From Chryseobacterium jejuense (GTDB lineage: Bacteria; Bacteroidota; Bacteroidia; Flavobacteriales; Weeksellaceae): a stretch of 64,000 bases of DNA. Position 1 is the first letter of the stretch; each line of letters opens with the position of its first letter. Below, piece by piece: positions 7,254 to 16,234 of the stretch. Where the stretch lies: NCBI RefSeq assembly GCF_017877355.1, contig NZ_JAGIPR010000002.1, positions 620,001 to 684,000 of the forward strand, written 5' to 3'. Position numbers and translations under genes: made by a program. A model generated the notes under the pieces. The model did not search any database, was not told the DNA's origin, and saw only the letters and a program-made list of their open reading frames with translations.

Positions 7254-9839
7254 TTACATTGGACCGCCGCCCTGTTCGTCATCTCCTTTAGTATTGGAGT
7301 TAATATCTTTTTTAATCTTTGGTTTGGCATCAACCTTTTCACCCTGCTTAAATTTGTAAGTGAAAGACAGTGCGAATTGTCTCGGCTGCCACTGCATCTC
7401 CATTTCTCTGGTAAACTGAGCGTTATCAGAGAAGTTTTTCATCTTTCTTGTATTAAATATATCTCTGATATTGAATCCGATAATTCCATTTCCTTTCCAG
7501 ATCGTCTGGCTTATCCCTAAATCTACACCATACATCGCTTTACGATTGTTCATAGCTGTTTTCTCTGCAGCTCTGTAGAAACTTTGAATTTGTAAGCTTA
7601 GGGTCTTTGTAGGCTTGAAGGTATTGTTAAAACGTAGTCTATAAGAGAAACCGGTACCTGAGAAGTCATTTAAGGTTTTTGGATTATCAGGGAATAAGTT
7701 ATAGCTTCCAGTATTTTTATACCCGTAAAGGTCGGCAGAAAGCATTATTTTCCACCAGTTGAATGGATCATAAGTTCCATTCAGATCCAAACCGTAATTA
7801 GTTTCTGTACCTACGTTGAAAGGAATTGTATTCACTGCACCTGTCTGATCTATATACTGATATCTGTTTTGCTCGTCTTCAGACTTTCTGAAATATAAAG
7901 TAGGATTGAAAGTAATCTTTTTATTAGAAAGGTTATATCCTAGCTCGAAAGAGTTTTCGTAGGTTGGGTTTAAGTTGGGATTTCCTCTGAAATAGTTTCT
8001 GTCATCATCAAAAGACATAAAAGGAATCAAAGAAAAAGCTCTCGGACGGTTGATTCTTCTTGAATAATTTAACAAGATCTGATTGTTCTTAGCCAGATCA
8101 TAGCTTAAAAATACAGATGGGAAAAACTTAGTATAGTTTTTATTGACTTCCGGAGTATTTGCCGGATTTCCATTTAAATCATAATTTTGAAAGTTAACAT
8201 CAATTTTTGAAGTTTCACTTCTTAATCCTAGCTGATAAGCAAATTTTTCTCCGATTTTACTTTTAAACTGTGCATAAACACCCAAAATCTTTTCAGAATA
8301 TACTGTGTTACTTGTGAAATCATACCTAGTATATGCAGGCTGCCCGTTATCACTTTGATCTACAAAATAATTGTAGGTATTTCTGTTATAATCATAACGC
8401 GCTCCAGATTCTAATTTAGACTTTTCTCCTATCGGAAGTTCATAATCTATTTTTCCGATGAATGTATCAGTTTTAGAATCTGTGATTACATTATTAATAA
8501 CGCCGTTTGGTTGTAAAATATTTTGAACGAATGTTCTTTGAACAATTTGGTTAGCTCCATCTGTTTTGTTCGTCTGGTAACTTGCAGATGCTGATAATAA
8601 TTGTCCGTTATCTCCAATTTTCTGATCAATTCCAAAGTCTAACTGAGTAGCCAGGTTTTTATTGTTTCCATAGCTGTTTCTATCTCTTAAAACATTAATT
8701 ACACCAGAAGAAGAGCTAGTGTATAGTCTTTCGTTATAAGCATTAAGCCCTGTTTGGTCAGTATCAAAGCTTCTGATCATTCCGGAGAAGTTGATGGAAG
8801 TCTTATCGCTGAAATCATGGGTAAAACCTGCTGTAACATTGTAAGTGTCACTTTCTCTTGTCGTTTTACCATTTTGTTGAGAATACTGTGTAAAAGGGAA
8901 CGCATCAGAAGACAAACTACTGATGTCATCCTTTCTCGTAGTGGTATTCTTCATGGTGCTTTCGTTTTTCTGATAGCCGCCACCACCATTCAGGAACCAT
9001 GTCCAGTTACCTTTTCTCCAATTAAGATTGGCATTTAGATTGGTTCTTGGAAGGTAACCTAGCGTCCCGGTTATAGTACCATTGAAGCCCATCTTTTTAT
9101 CCTTTTTAAGAATAATATTCAGAATACCTGCTGTTCCACTTGCTTCAAATTTGGAAGAAGGGTTGGTGATTACCTCAATTCTTTCTATCTGATCAGCCGG
9201 AATACTTTGCAGAGCATTGGCTCCATCATCTATTCCAAGAAGAGAAGATGGCTTTCCGTTAATCAAAAATTTTACGTTGGAATTTCCTCTCATAGAAACC
9301 GTTCCGTCCGTATCTACAGAAACTGAAGGCACATTGGTTAAAACATCCTGAAGGTTTCCTCCTTTACTTACAATATCCTGTGAAGGATCATAAGTTTTTT
9401 TGTCAAGTTCTACTTTATAAGCTTTGGTTGATGAAGCTGTGATAACAACGCCCTGTATTTCATTGGTTTTGCCGTCAATAGTAGAAGTAGTTTCTGCCTC
9501 AATAGATAATGCTCCGATATTACCTGCTGCTGCAATATTTTTGCTGACAACATTTTTTTTGTAATCAATAGCCTCTACGGTAATGTCATAACTTCCGGGA
9601 GTAAGCTGTAATTTATATTGTCCTTTTTCATCCGTCAATACAGCATCGCTTAATGATTTGTTAGCTTTATTACTAAAGGTTACAGAGGCATAGGGTACCG
9701 GCTGGTTCTTCTTATTGACAATGGTTCCTGAAACATCAGCCTTCTCCTGGGCAAAAGCCATAGCAGCAGCCGAGAGTACTAAAGTAAGTCCTAGTGTTTT
9801 TCTGGTAAAAATATTGACAATTTCTGTCTTATTCTTCAT
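7254..9839 (-). CDS. TonB-dependent receptor-like outer membrane beta-barrel protein
   Basis: 861 aa. A signal peptide (to about AMAFAQ, residue 31) is followed by a carboxypeptidase-regulatory-like beta-sandwich domain (VSGTIVNKKNQPVPYASVTF..., about 35-115), a plug region (SKGGNLQDVLTNVPSVSVD...VRFLING-like, NPSSKFEASGTAGILNIILKK, about 155-250) and a long barrel rich in aromatic strands. This is the pattern of the Bacteroidota 'outer membrane beta-barrel family' (OMP_b-brl_3) related to TonB receptors. The last barrel-like strand (FALSFTYKFK) is followed by about 30 polar residues ending GGGPM rather than by an aromatic residue. Substrate unknown. An inverted repeat at 9880-9920 lies upstream and may be regulatory. 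Confidence 0.87.
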   Translation of the reverse strand: MKNKTEIVNIFTRKTLGLTLVLSAAAMAFAQEKADVSGTIVNKKNQPVPYASVTFSNKANKSLSDAVLTDEKGQYKLQLTPGSYDITVEAIDYKKNVVSKNIAAAGNIGALSIEAETTSTIDGKTNEIQGVVITASSTKAYKVELDKKTYDPSQDIVSKGGNLQDVLTNVPSVSVDTDGTVSMRGNSNVKFLINGKPSSLLGIDDGANALQSIPADQIERIEVITNPSSKFEASGTAGILNIILKKDKKMGFNGTITGTLGYLPRTNLNANLNWRKGNWTWFLNGGGGYQKNESTMKNTTTRKDDISSLSSDAFPFTQYSQQNGKTTRESDTYNVTAGFTHDFSDKTSINFSGMIRSFDTDQTGLNAYNERLYTSSSSGVINVLRDRNSYGNNKNLATQLDFGIDQKIGDNGQLLSASASYQTNKTDGANQIVQRTFVQNILQPNGVINNVITDSKTDTFIGKIDYELPIGEKSKLESGARYDYNRNTYNYFVDQSDNGQPAYTRYDFTSNTVYSEKILGVYAQFKSKIGEKFAYQLGLRSETSKIDVNFQNYDLNGNPANTPEVNKNYTKFFPSVFLSYDLAKNNQILLNYSRRINRPRAFSLIPFMSFDDDRNYFRGNPNLNPTYENSFELGYNLSNKKITFNPTLYFRKSEDEQNRYQYIDQTGAVNTIPFNVGTETNYGLDLNGTYDPFNWWKIMLSADLYGYKNTGSYNLFPDNPKTLNDFSGTGFSYRLRFNNTFKPTKTLSLQIQSFYRAAEKTAMNNRKAMYGVDLGISQTIWKGNGIIGFNIRDIFNTRKMKNFSDNAQFTREMEMQWQPRQFALSFTYKFKQGEKVDAKPKIKKDINSNTKGDDEQGGGPM

Positions 9840-9879
9840 AGGTTATTTTTTTGTATAAAATCGTGAAAGGATAACCCTT

Positions 9880-9920
9880 AACATTTTGAAAATTAATATT
9901 TATTTGATTTTCAAAATGTT
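9880..9920. repeat. 14-bp perfect inverted repeat upstream of the outer membrane protein gene
   Basis: AACATTTTGAAAAT (9880-9893) and its exact complement ATTTTCAAAATGTT (9907-9920), with a 13-bp AT-rich loop. There is no T run after it on the minus strand, so it is a poor terminator for mltG. Its place 40-80 bp ahead of the 9839 start fits an operator or a 5' leader hairpin. Confidence 0.6.
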
Positions 9921-9971
9921 ATGATTTATTTATTGTTTTTTTGATCTATAAAATATGGGTGTCCGCTAAGC

Positions 9972-10997
9972 CTATTTTATGTTTTTTGAATTCAGCCAAT
10001 CCTGATAAGCTTTTGCATTTACAGCATGCTCTTCCGCACTTGCCGTAAACTTATGGTATCCAAATCTTGCAGGATCTGCACACATAAATATATAATTATT
10101 ATTTTCTGCATTTAAAACCGCATCTACTGAGTTTTTATCCACCACACAAATTGGTCCCGGAGGAATTCCTGCATTAGCGTAGGTATTATATGGAGATGGA
10201 GTAGACAGATGTTTATATAATACTCTTTTAATTGATTCTTTAAAGTTCGTCTGCTTATTGATTGCATAAATTACAGTTGGGTCAGACTGAAGTTTCATTC
10301 CTTTTCTGTAACGGTTTAAATATAAACCGGCAATGGTTTTCATTTCATCCTTTTTTCCTCCCGATTCTTTATATACAATGGATGCAAGGGCATAAATTTG
10401 TTCTCTTGAAAGCCCTAATTGCTGTTCTTTATTTTTTCTTTCACTGGTCCAGAACTCATTGTACTGATCTTCAAATTTTGCAAAAAATTCTCTTGGGCTT
10501 ACAGTCCAGAAAAAATTATAAGTATCAATGAAGAAATATTTCTTTAGATCTTCAATGTCTTTATATCCTTTTTGTTGTGCCACCAGATCCAGATCATGTA
10601 CAAAATGAAGAGAATCCAATTCTGTTTTTTTGGTAACCTTTCCAATCATCTGGTACATATCTCCAAAATCTCCGATTCTGAATGAATTTGCTGTTTGGTT
10701 ACCAGCTTTAATCATATTAACAAGGTCTGTATTTCCTTTTCCACTTTGGATATGATAACGTCCTGCTTTAAAATTAGCAGCAAGGCCTTTATCTTTAGCT
10801 ACCACTTCAAAAGATTCACGGTCTTTGATGTAGGGAGCAATAGAATCCATGATCTGATTAAAGTTTGCCTTATGAGGGATCAAAACATAACCGTCCTTTT
10901 CTACATTGTTTCCAAAATATTTATTATAAAATCTCAATCCAAAAAATCCTGCTACTACAAAAACAAGCAGAATGATAATGAGAATAGCTTTTTTCAT
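9972..10997 (-). CDS. mltG: Endolytic murein transglycosylase MltG
   Basis: 341 aa, single N-terminal membrane anchor (residues about 4-22) and a periplasmic YceG/MltG domain. It cleaves nascent glycan strands and so sets peptidoglycan chain length. The catalytic region is YALASIVYKESGGKKDEM, with Glu211 in the place of E. coli Glu218. LQSDPTVIYA, YNTYANAGIPPGPI and FTASAEEH are typical of the family. It lies 31 bp downstream of dapF on the same strand, so the two wall-related genes are probably co-transcribed. Confidence 0.95.
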   Translation of the reverse strand: MKKAILIIILLVFVVAGFFGLRFYNKYFGNNVEKDGYVLIPHKANFNQIMDSIAPYIKDRESFEVVAKDKGLAANFKAGRYHIQSGKGNTDLVNMIKAGNQTANSFRIGDFGDMYQMIGKVTKKTELDSLHFVHDLDLVAQQKGYKDIEDLKKYFFIDTYNFFWTVSPREFFAKFEDQYNEFWTSERKNKEQQLGLSREQIYALASIVYKESGGKKDEMKTIAGLYLNRYRKGMKLQSDPTVIYAINKQTNFKESIKRVLYKHLSTPSPYNTYANAGIPPGPICVVDKNSVDAVLNAENNNYIFMCADPARFGYHKFTASAEEHAVNAKAYQDWLNSKNIK

Positions 10998-11028
10998 TCC
11001 TAATATTATTGATTAAAAGTTTTTGATT

Positions 11029-11796
11029 TTAAAGAAGCTCTACCTTACCTTTAAAAACTTGCTTTGCAGGACCTTCCAGCCAGATGTTACAGAAAGAATC
11101 ACCACTTTTTTCAGCATATACCTTAAGATTTCCACCTAAAGTTTTAACTTTTACAGAAGTTAGATTGTCTTTTTGAAGAAAAGTTAAAGCAGAAGCCGTA
11201 ACTCCTGTTCCACAACTGTAAGTTTCATCCTCAACGCCTCGTTCATAGGTTCTTACAAAAATCTCATTGTCCGAAATTTTTTCTACAAAGTTGACATTAA
11301 TCCCTTTTTCTTTATAATTTTCCGAATTTCTAATGGCATGCCCTTGGGTATAAACGTCATAATCGGCAATATTTTCTACATATTGTACGTAATGAGGAGA
11401 GCCGGTATTTAGAACAGCATCATTTCCATCATGTGAAATGGTGTCTACATCAATCATTTTTAGTTTAATGATCCCGTTGTGAATTTCTGCTTCATGTTCA
11501 CCATCTATGGCAATAAACTTACATCTATCTTCAAAAACGTCAAGGAAAAAAGCAAAAGCTACAAGACATCTTCCGCCATTTCCACACATGGTGCTTTCTC
11601 CGCCATCAGAATTATAGTATACCATTTTAAAATCATAACCAGGATCGTTTTCCAGAAGGATAAGCCCGTCGGCACCTATTCCGAAACGTCTGTCACATAG
11701 TTTTTCAATGGTGTTTTTGTCTTTAGGAAACTGAAGGTCACGGTTATCTACCATTACAAAATCATTTCCCGTTCCCTGATATTTATAAAATTCCAT
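11029..11796 (-). CDS. dapF: Diaminopimelate epimerase
   Basis: 255 aa. Converts LL- to meso-diaminopimelate for lysine and peptidoglycan without a cofactor, using two cysteines: Cys71 in STMCGNGGRC and Cys195 in YSCGTGVTAS, both present. The N-terminus MEFYKYQGTGNDFVMVDNRD is the usual family start. It is the first gene of a dapF-mltG unit; a perfect -7 box lies upstream at 11822-11829. Confidence 0.97.
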   Translation of the reverse strand: MEFYKYQGTGNDFVMVDNRDLQFPKDKNTIEKLCDRRFGIGADGLILLENDPGYDFKMVYYNSDGGESTMCGNGGRCLVAFAFFLDVFEDRCKFIAIDGEHEAEIHNGIIKLKMIDVDTISHDGNDAVLNTGSPHYVQYVENIADYDVYTQGHAIRNSENYKEKGINVNFVEKISDNEIFVRTYERGVEDETYSCGTGVTASALTFLQKDNLTSVKVKTLGGNLKVYAEKSGDSFCNIWLEGPAKQVFKGKVELL

Positions 11797-11821
11797 ATTG
11801 TTTTTTGTCTAAATGAAGAAA

Positions 11822-11829
11822 CAAAATTA
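11822..11829 (-). promoter_or_regulatory. Probable -7 box for dapF
   Basis: On the minus strand this reads TAATTTTG, a full match to TAnnTTTG, 26 bp before the dapF start. No clear TTTG was found at the -33 distance, so confidence is modest. Confidence 0.4.
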
Positions 11830-11843
11830 ATATATTAAAACGA

Positions 11844-11871
11844 AAAACGAACAGTGTTAACTGTTCGTTTT
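11844..11871 (-). terminator. Intrinsic terminator of the lipoprotein gene
   Basis: 12-bp perfect inverted repeat AAAACGAACAGT / ACTGTTCGTTTT with a 4-base loop and a T-rich minus-strand 3' side. It lies between the 11901 stop and the dapF promoter, so it ends the pnuC-lipoprotein unit. Confidence 0.8.
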
Positions 11872-11900
11872 CTTATTTATAATTGTTATTTATAATCATT

Positions 11901-12554
11901 TTATCTAAAGCCACCGCTGCTTTGTTGTCTGACTGAACCTGAGTTTGAATTGGAGTTAGAACTCGAGCTTGGGCTGCTGCTGGAACCACTTCTGAATCCA
12001 CCATTTGATGATGATTCAACTCTTCCGGTGTTTGTGTTTCCTGAACTTCTGAACCCACCAGAGTTTGTTCCTCTGTTTTCAAAGGTGTTGTTCTGATTTC
12101 TGAACCCGCCGTTGCTTTGGTTATTCTGATTTCCCTGATAACCGTTGTTTGAGTTTCTGAACCCACCACTGCTGGTATTTTTAGAATTTCGGTCATTGTT
12201 ATTATATCTTCCGTTATTATATGAATCACCATTATTACGGAAGCCATTATTAGGTCTCTGTGAAGTAACTGTAGTTTTTCTTTCTACATATACTTTTCTT
12301 CTGGAGTTATTATAAGTGTCATAATAGTAAGGAATACCATTATCATAGTAGTAATTAACGTTGTTTCTATAATAATAGCCGTCATTACCATAATATCCGC
12401 CACTACCATAATATCCGGAAGGGGCATAGTAATAACCATTGTTATAATATGGGTCACCATAACCATTACTGCCATAACCATCTGTATAGGCAAGGCAAGA
12501 TGTTAAAGTGCTTATAGCAAAGATACTAACTGCTATTTTTAATAAATTTTTCAT
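11901..12554 (-). CDS. Low-complexity lipoprotein with GGFR repeats
   Basis: 217 aa, function not recognised. A lipoprotein signal ends at the lipobox LTSC (Cys20). Residues 21-80 are Gly/Tyr/Asn-rich (YGSNGYGDPYYNNGYYY pattern); 85-100 are basic (RRKVYVERKTTVTSQR); the rest is Asn/Ser/Gly-rich and carries six spaced (N/G)GFR units, the last being the C-terminal residues SGGFR. Such a sequence is probably unstructured and exposed in the periplasm or on the surface. Its start is 4 bp from the pnuC stop on the same strand, so they are co-transcribed, though a functional link is not obvious. A terminator follows. Confidence 0.8.
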   Translation of the reverse strand: MKNLLKIAVSIFAISTLTSCLAYTDGYGSNGYGDPYYNNGYYYAPSGYYGSGGYYGNDGYYYRNNVNYYYDNGIPYYYDTYNNSRRKVYVERKTTVTSQRPNNGFRNNGDSYNNGRYNNNDRNSKNTSSGGFRNSNNGYQGNQNNQSNGGFRNQNNTFENRGTNSGGFRSSGNTNTGRVESSSNGGFRSGSSSSPSSSSNSNSNSGSVRQQSSGGFR

Positions 12555-12558
12555 AACT

Positions 12559-13230
12559 TTATTGTACTTTTTTTTCTTTAAAACTTTTTTTCCAACTAAG
12601 GTATCCTAGGATAGCCATTATAGTAAATACCAAATATTGAACCGAAGTGATACCAAGACCCTTAAAAATCATCATAGGAATGCAAATAATATCTCCGATA
12701 ATCCAGAAAATCCAGTTTTCAATGCGCTGTTTGGCCATAAACCACATTCCTACTAAAAATATTGAAGTGGTAAAAACATCCATCCAATTGGCCCAATCCA
12801 AATGATATAATCCGAAGTTGGTACCTTCCATTGAAAAATGATTGTCAATATAAGGTTTATAATAATAAATAAGAGTAACCAGTCCCAGACTTAAAATAAA
12901 AAGAATAATGGCGTAGTTCCATTCCTTTTGAGTAGCCCAGGTAACATCTACATGGATACGATCTTCAGAATTTTTGGCCCACAAAATCCAGCCATAGACG
13001 CTCATTATCGTATAGTATACATTAATCAGGCAATCTCCCAGTAACCCGAAATTGAAAAGAATATATACATAGATCAGGGTTGAAATAATGCCGGTAGGGT
13101 ATACCCATATATTTTTTTTAATGGAAAAATATACGCTCAAAGTTCCGAAAATAGCACCTGACGCTTCCAGCATAATCTGTAAAGAATCGTAGCTTTCATA
13201 AGGTTTTACAAAAAGATCATATAAATTCAT
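12559..13230 (-). CDS. pnuC: PnuC-type nicotinamide riboside/vitamin transporter
   Basis: 223 aa from the ATG at 13230 (MNLYDLFVKPYES); a TTG 18 bp upstream is in frame but less likely. Seven hydrophobic segments, with INVYYTIMSVYGWILWAK and RIENWIFWIIGDI giving the Trp-rich helices that bind the vitamin in PnuC proteins. PnuC takes up nicotinamide riboside by facilitated diffusion. Relatives PnuT and PnuX carry thiamine and riboflavin, and no thiamine or flavin riboswitch was found upstream, so nicotinamide riboside is the default guess. It is followed at 4 bp by a lipoprotein gene. Confidence 0.88.
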   Translation of the reverse strand: MNLYDLFVKPYESYDSLQIMLEASGAIFGTLSVYFSIKKNIWVYPTGIISTLIYVYILFNFGLLGDCLINVYYTIMSVYGWILWAKNSEDRIHVDVTWATQKEWNYAIILFILSLGLVTLIYYYKPYIDNHFSMEGTNFGLYHLDWANWMDVFTTSIFLVGMWFMAKQRIENWIFWIIGDIICIPMMIFKGLGITSVQYLVFTIMAILGYLSWKKSFKEKKVQ

Positions 13231-13395
13231 GCGATCAAAAATAAGCAAAAATATGGACTTTTTAAAATGGATTAAATAATGTGTTGTTCAGGTTTTTAAA
13301 GGCTTTAATGTAAAATAAATGATGAAAGTTTAACGATAAACGTGGGAGTTCCTAAATTTTTTATATTTTCGTAAATCCTTAATAAATAAAAAAAC

Positions 13396-14913
13396 ATGTC
13401 GAAAATTTGGGTTAAAAAACCACTAAGTGCCTATGAGGCAGATATGAAGAAAAGTGAGCTGAAAAAAGTCCTTGGAAAATGGAGTTTAACAGCAATAGGA
13501 GTAGGTGCTATCATTGGAGGTGGAATCTTTGTTCTTACGGGAACAGGAGCCTATTATCATGCAGGGCCAGCACTTGCAATATCCTTTATTATCGCAGGTA
13601 TTGCCTGCGTTTTTGCAGCATTATGCTATGCGGAGTTCGCTTCCATTATTCCTGTTGAGGGATCTGCCTATGCCTACGCATATGGAACAGTAGGAGAAAT
13701 TTTTGCATGGGCAATGGGCTGGTGCCTTATTCTGGAATATGCAATGGCCAGTATGGCTGTTTCTGTGAGTTGGTCCGGATATTTTACCAAATTTCTGAAG
13801 ATTTTTGGGGTTCATTTACCGGCTTATCTAACTTCCGATCCTGCCAGTTATACAGGAGAAGGCTTTTCTATGAATCTGCCAGCATTTATCCTTGTATTAC
13901 TGATTACTGCATTGTTGGTAAAAGGAACCAAGGAAGCAGCAGGAGCTAACAACCTGATTGTTTTAATGAAAACCTCTGCAGTTGTATTTGTAATTATTGC
14001 AGGAGTATATATCATTTTTTCTAATACTGATCTTTACAATGCTGTAGATGGCGTTAAAAACTGGAAACCTTTTATTCCTGATCAGATAAAGCTTAAAAAC
14101 TCTGAGGGGGACATGGTTTCTGCTTATGGTATTAAAGGGATTATATCCGGAGCGGCGGCCATTTTCTTTGCTTATATTGGTTTTGATGCTGTTTCTACCC
14201 AGGCAGGAGAAGCAATAAACCCTAAAAAGGATGTTCCTTTTGCAATTATTACTTCATTGTTGGTTTGTACAGCTTTATATATTTGTGTATCTCTTGTATT
14301 AACAGGAATGATGCATTATACAGACTTTAATCCTGAAGGAAAATATCCGGATGCAATTAAAGCACCTGTGGCTTATGCTTTTGAAATTGCCGGAAAACAC
14401 TGGGCAAGTAACGTGGTAACAATTGCCGCAACGGTAGGTTTGATTTCTGTAGTAATGGTAATGATGATGGGGCAGTCCAGAATCTTTATCGGAATGGCAA
14501 AAGACGGGTTGATTCCTCAATTCTTCGGTGAGCTTCATCCAAAAACAAAGACGCCTTACAAAGGAATTATTTTGCTAGGAGTAGTGGTAGCATTTATTGC
14601 AGCTTTTACACCAATTTCTACTTTAGCAGATATGACAAGTTTCGGAACTCTGTTTGCATTTACGCTGGTTTGTATTGCTGTTTGGGTGATGAGAAAAAAA
14701 GAACCGGAATTAATCAGACCGTTTAAAGTTCCTGCATATAAATTAATTGTAACATTGGGAGTGGTTATCAATATTTATTTAATTTTTAACCTGAGTGCCC
14801 ATGCGTTGGAGCTTTCTGCAGTATGGCTATTTTTAGGAGGACTGGTATATTTCCTTTATGGAAAATCAAACAGTAAACTTAACAATCCTGAAAAGTATAA
14901 AGACGTAGACTAA
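13396..14913 (+). CDS. APC-superfamily amino acid permease (CAT/YfnA-like)
   Basis: 505 aa with about 12 to 13 membrane helices. The family motif GVGAIIGGGIFVLTGTGA (about 36-53) in TM1, the helix-3 Glu region CYAEFASIIPVEGSAYAYAY and FAYIGFDAVSTQAGEAINPKKDVP are typical of the cationic amino acid transporter branch of the APC superfamily. It should import amino acids by proton or exchange coupling in the inner membrane; the substrate is not readable. Single gene with its own terminator 8 bp past the stop. Confidence 0.9.
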   Translation: MSKIWVKKPLSAYEADMKKSELKKVLGKWSLTAIGVGAIIGGGIFVLTGTGAYYHAGPALAISFIIAGIACVFAALCYAEFASIIPVEGSAYAYAYGTVGEIFAWAMGWCLILEYAMASMAVSVSWSGYFTKFLKIFGVHLPAYLTSDPASYTGEGFSMNLPAFILVLLITALLVKGTKEAAGANNLIVLMKTSAVVFVIIAGVYIIFSNTDLYNAVDGVKNWKPFIPDQIKLKNSEGDMVSAYGIKGIISGAAAIFFAYIGFDAVSTQAGEAINPKKDVPFAIITSLLVCTALYICVSLVLTGMMHYTDFNPEGKYPDAIKAPVAYAFEIAGKHWASNVVTIAATVGLISVVMVMMMGQSRIFIGMAKDGLIPQFFGELHPKTKTPYKGIILLGVVVAFIAAFTPISTLADMTSFGTLFAFTLVCIAVWVMRKKEPELIRPFKVPAYKLIVTLGVVINIYLIFNLSAHALELSAVWLFLGGLVYFLYGKSNSKLNNPEKYKDVD

Positions 14914-14920
14914 ATATATA

Positions 14921-14941
14921 AACCGCTTCGGCGGTTTTTTT
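14921..14941 (+). terminator. Intrinsic terminator with UUCG tetraloop
   Basis: AACCGC-TTCG-GCGGTT followed by a run of T; directly downstream of the permease gene. Confidence 0.9.
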
Positions 14942-14967
14942 GTTGGAAATTAGCCATAATAAAATAT

Positions 14968-15978
14968 ATGAAAAAGTTTTTGTCCCTTGTATTCCTATCT
15001 GTAGGAATCACTGCATTTTCCCAACAGGTGGAAAGTATTGAAACAATTCTTAATGATAAAATTAGCATCAGAGCTATTGAACTCTATGATAACAAAGTCT
15101 GGTACAGTGGTTCTGATTCTAAATTCGGGTTTGTGGATCTCAGCAATACCAAACATCAAAAACAAATTAGACTTTCTGATGAAAAGCTGGAATTCAGAAC
15201 CCTGGGACAGGATAAGAATTCATTTTACACCATCAATATTGTGAGTCCGGCCCGTTTTTTCAAGATCAATAAAAAGGATTTGAAATCACAGATTGTTTAT
15301 ACAGATTCTGCAAAAACAGCTTTTTACGATGCTTTGCATTTTGTGAATGATAAGTTGGCGTATACTTTTAGTGATGCAGATAGTGACCTGTTATTAAAAT
15401 TGGCTGTTTATAAAGATGGCAAATGGAAAATGTTTACGAATAATGTAAAATTGAATGATGGTGAAGCTGCCTTTGCTGCCAGTAATACGAATATTTCTTC
15501 TACCAGAAAATATGTATGGATTGCAACAGGAGGTAAAGCTTCAAGAATCTTAAGACTGAATCTTAAAACTGAAAAGCTCGAAATTTTTAACACCCCTTTT
15601 ATTCAGGGAGAATCTTCCCAGGGGATGTATTCCATAGATTTTAATGATGACCAATTCGGAGTTGCAGTAGGCGGTGATTATACCAAGCAGGAAGCTAATA
15701 TTAATAATATTGCTACTACGCATGATGGTGGAGAAACCTGGCAGATTCAGGCTTCAGGGCAAAATGCAGGATATATGACCTGTGTGAAAATCAAACCGGG
15801 TTCAAAAGGGAAAGAGATGATTGGAGTAGGTGATCAGCATATTAGTTATTCATCAGATTTTGGAAAGACGTGGAAGAAAATTTCCGATGAAAAAGGATTG
15901 TATGTCGGGCAGTGGATTGATGGGAATAAGGTAGTGGTTGCAGGAAAGGATAGAATTTTAGTAATGAAGATAAAGTAA
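14968..15978 (+). CDS. Exported BNR/YCF48-like beta-propeller protein
   Basis: 336 aa with a signal peptide (MKKFLSLVFLSVGITAFSQ). Repeated aspartate-box-like turns such as THDGGETWQIQ and SSDFGKTWKKI mark the sialidase/YCF48 type of beta-propeller; WYSGSDSKFGFVDL and VWIATGGKASRIL fit earlier blades. Proteins of this kind are often mislabelled oxidoreductases; no cofactor motif is visible. It is likely periplasmic or secreted but lacks a T9SS domain. Specific function unknown. It follows the permease terminator, so it has its own promoter in the 26-bp gap or relies on read-through. Confidence 0.75.
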   Translation: MKKFLSLVFLSVGITAFSQQVESIETILNDKISIRAIELYDNKVWYSGSDSKFGFVDLSNTKHQKQIRLSDEKLEFRTLGQDKNSFYTINIVSPARFFKINKKDLKSQIVYTDSAKTAFYDALHFVNDKLAYTFSDADSDLLLKLAVYKDGKWKMFTNNVKLNDGEAAFAASNTNISSTRKYVWIATGGKASRILRLNLKTEKLEIFNTPFIQGESSQGMYSIDFNDDQFGVAVGGDYTKQEANINNIATTHDGGETWQIQASGQNAGYMTCVKIKPGSKGKEMIGVGDQHISYSSDFGKTWKKISDEKGLYVGQWIDGNKVVVAGKDRILVMKIK

Positions 15979-16168
15979 GAGTTTAACATCTCAATATAAA
16001 AGATTCACAAGATAGTGTTTCCTCATTGATGCCGGAACTCAGATCAAAAAAATAAATGAAGCTAATAGAATTTATCACTATCTCTATAACAGGTTTAGTT
16101 AGTGTATTTAGACTCATTCTAAACTATAACCTAATATAATTCATAGGTTAAAATTCATAACTAATGGT

Positions 16169-16176
16169 TAATTTTG
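16169..16176 (+). promoter_or_regulatory. Probable -7 box for hemN
   Basis: TAATTTTG matches TAnnTTTG fully, 58 bp before the hemN ATG. A -33 element is not clear. The rest of the 256-bp gap upstream is AT-rich with no other feature seen. Confidence 0.4.
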
Positions 16177-16234
16177 TAGGATGGAATTTTAATAATGTTA
16201 AACTTCCTCACCTTATAAAATTTTATTTTTCAAC

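Noticed and set aside
10695..11003. 102-codon plus-strand frame opposite the start of mltG
   Set aside because: Antisense to the mltG membrane anchor and N-terminal domain; no family resemblance.
11873..12247. Alternative minus-strand frame overlapping the GGFR lipoprotein
   Set aside because: Low-complexity DNA gives long open frames in more than one phase; only the 11901-12554 frame has a lipoprotein signal and regular motif.
13231..13395. Riboswitch upstream of pnuC
   Set aside because: No thiamine (CTGAGA/ACCTGA type) or flavin aptamer core could be found in the 165 bp between the divergent genes.
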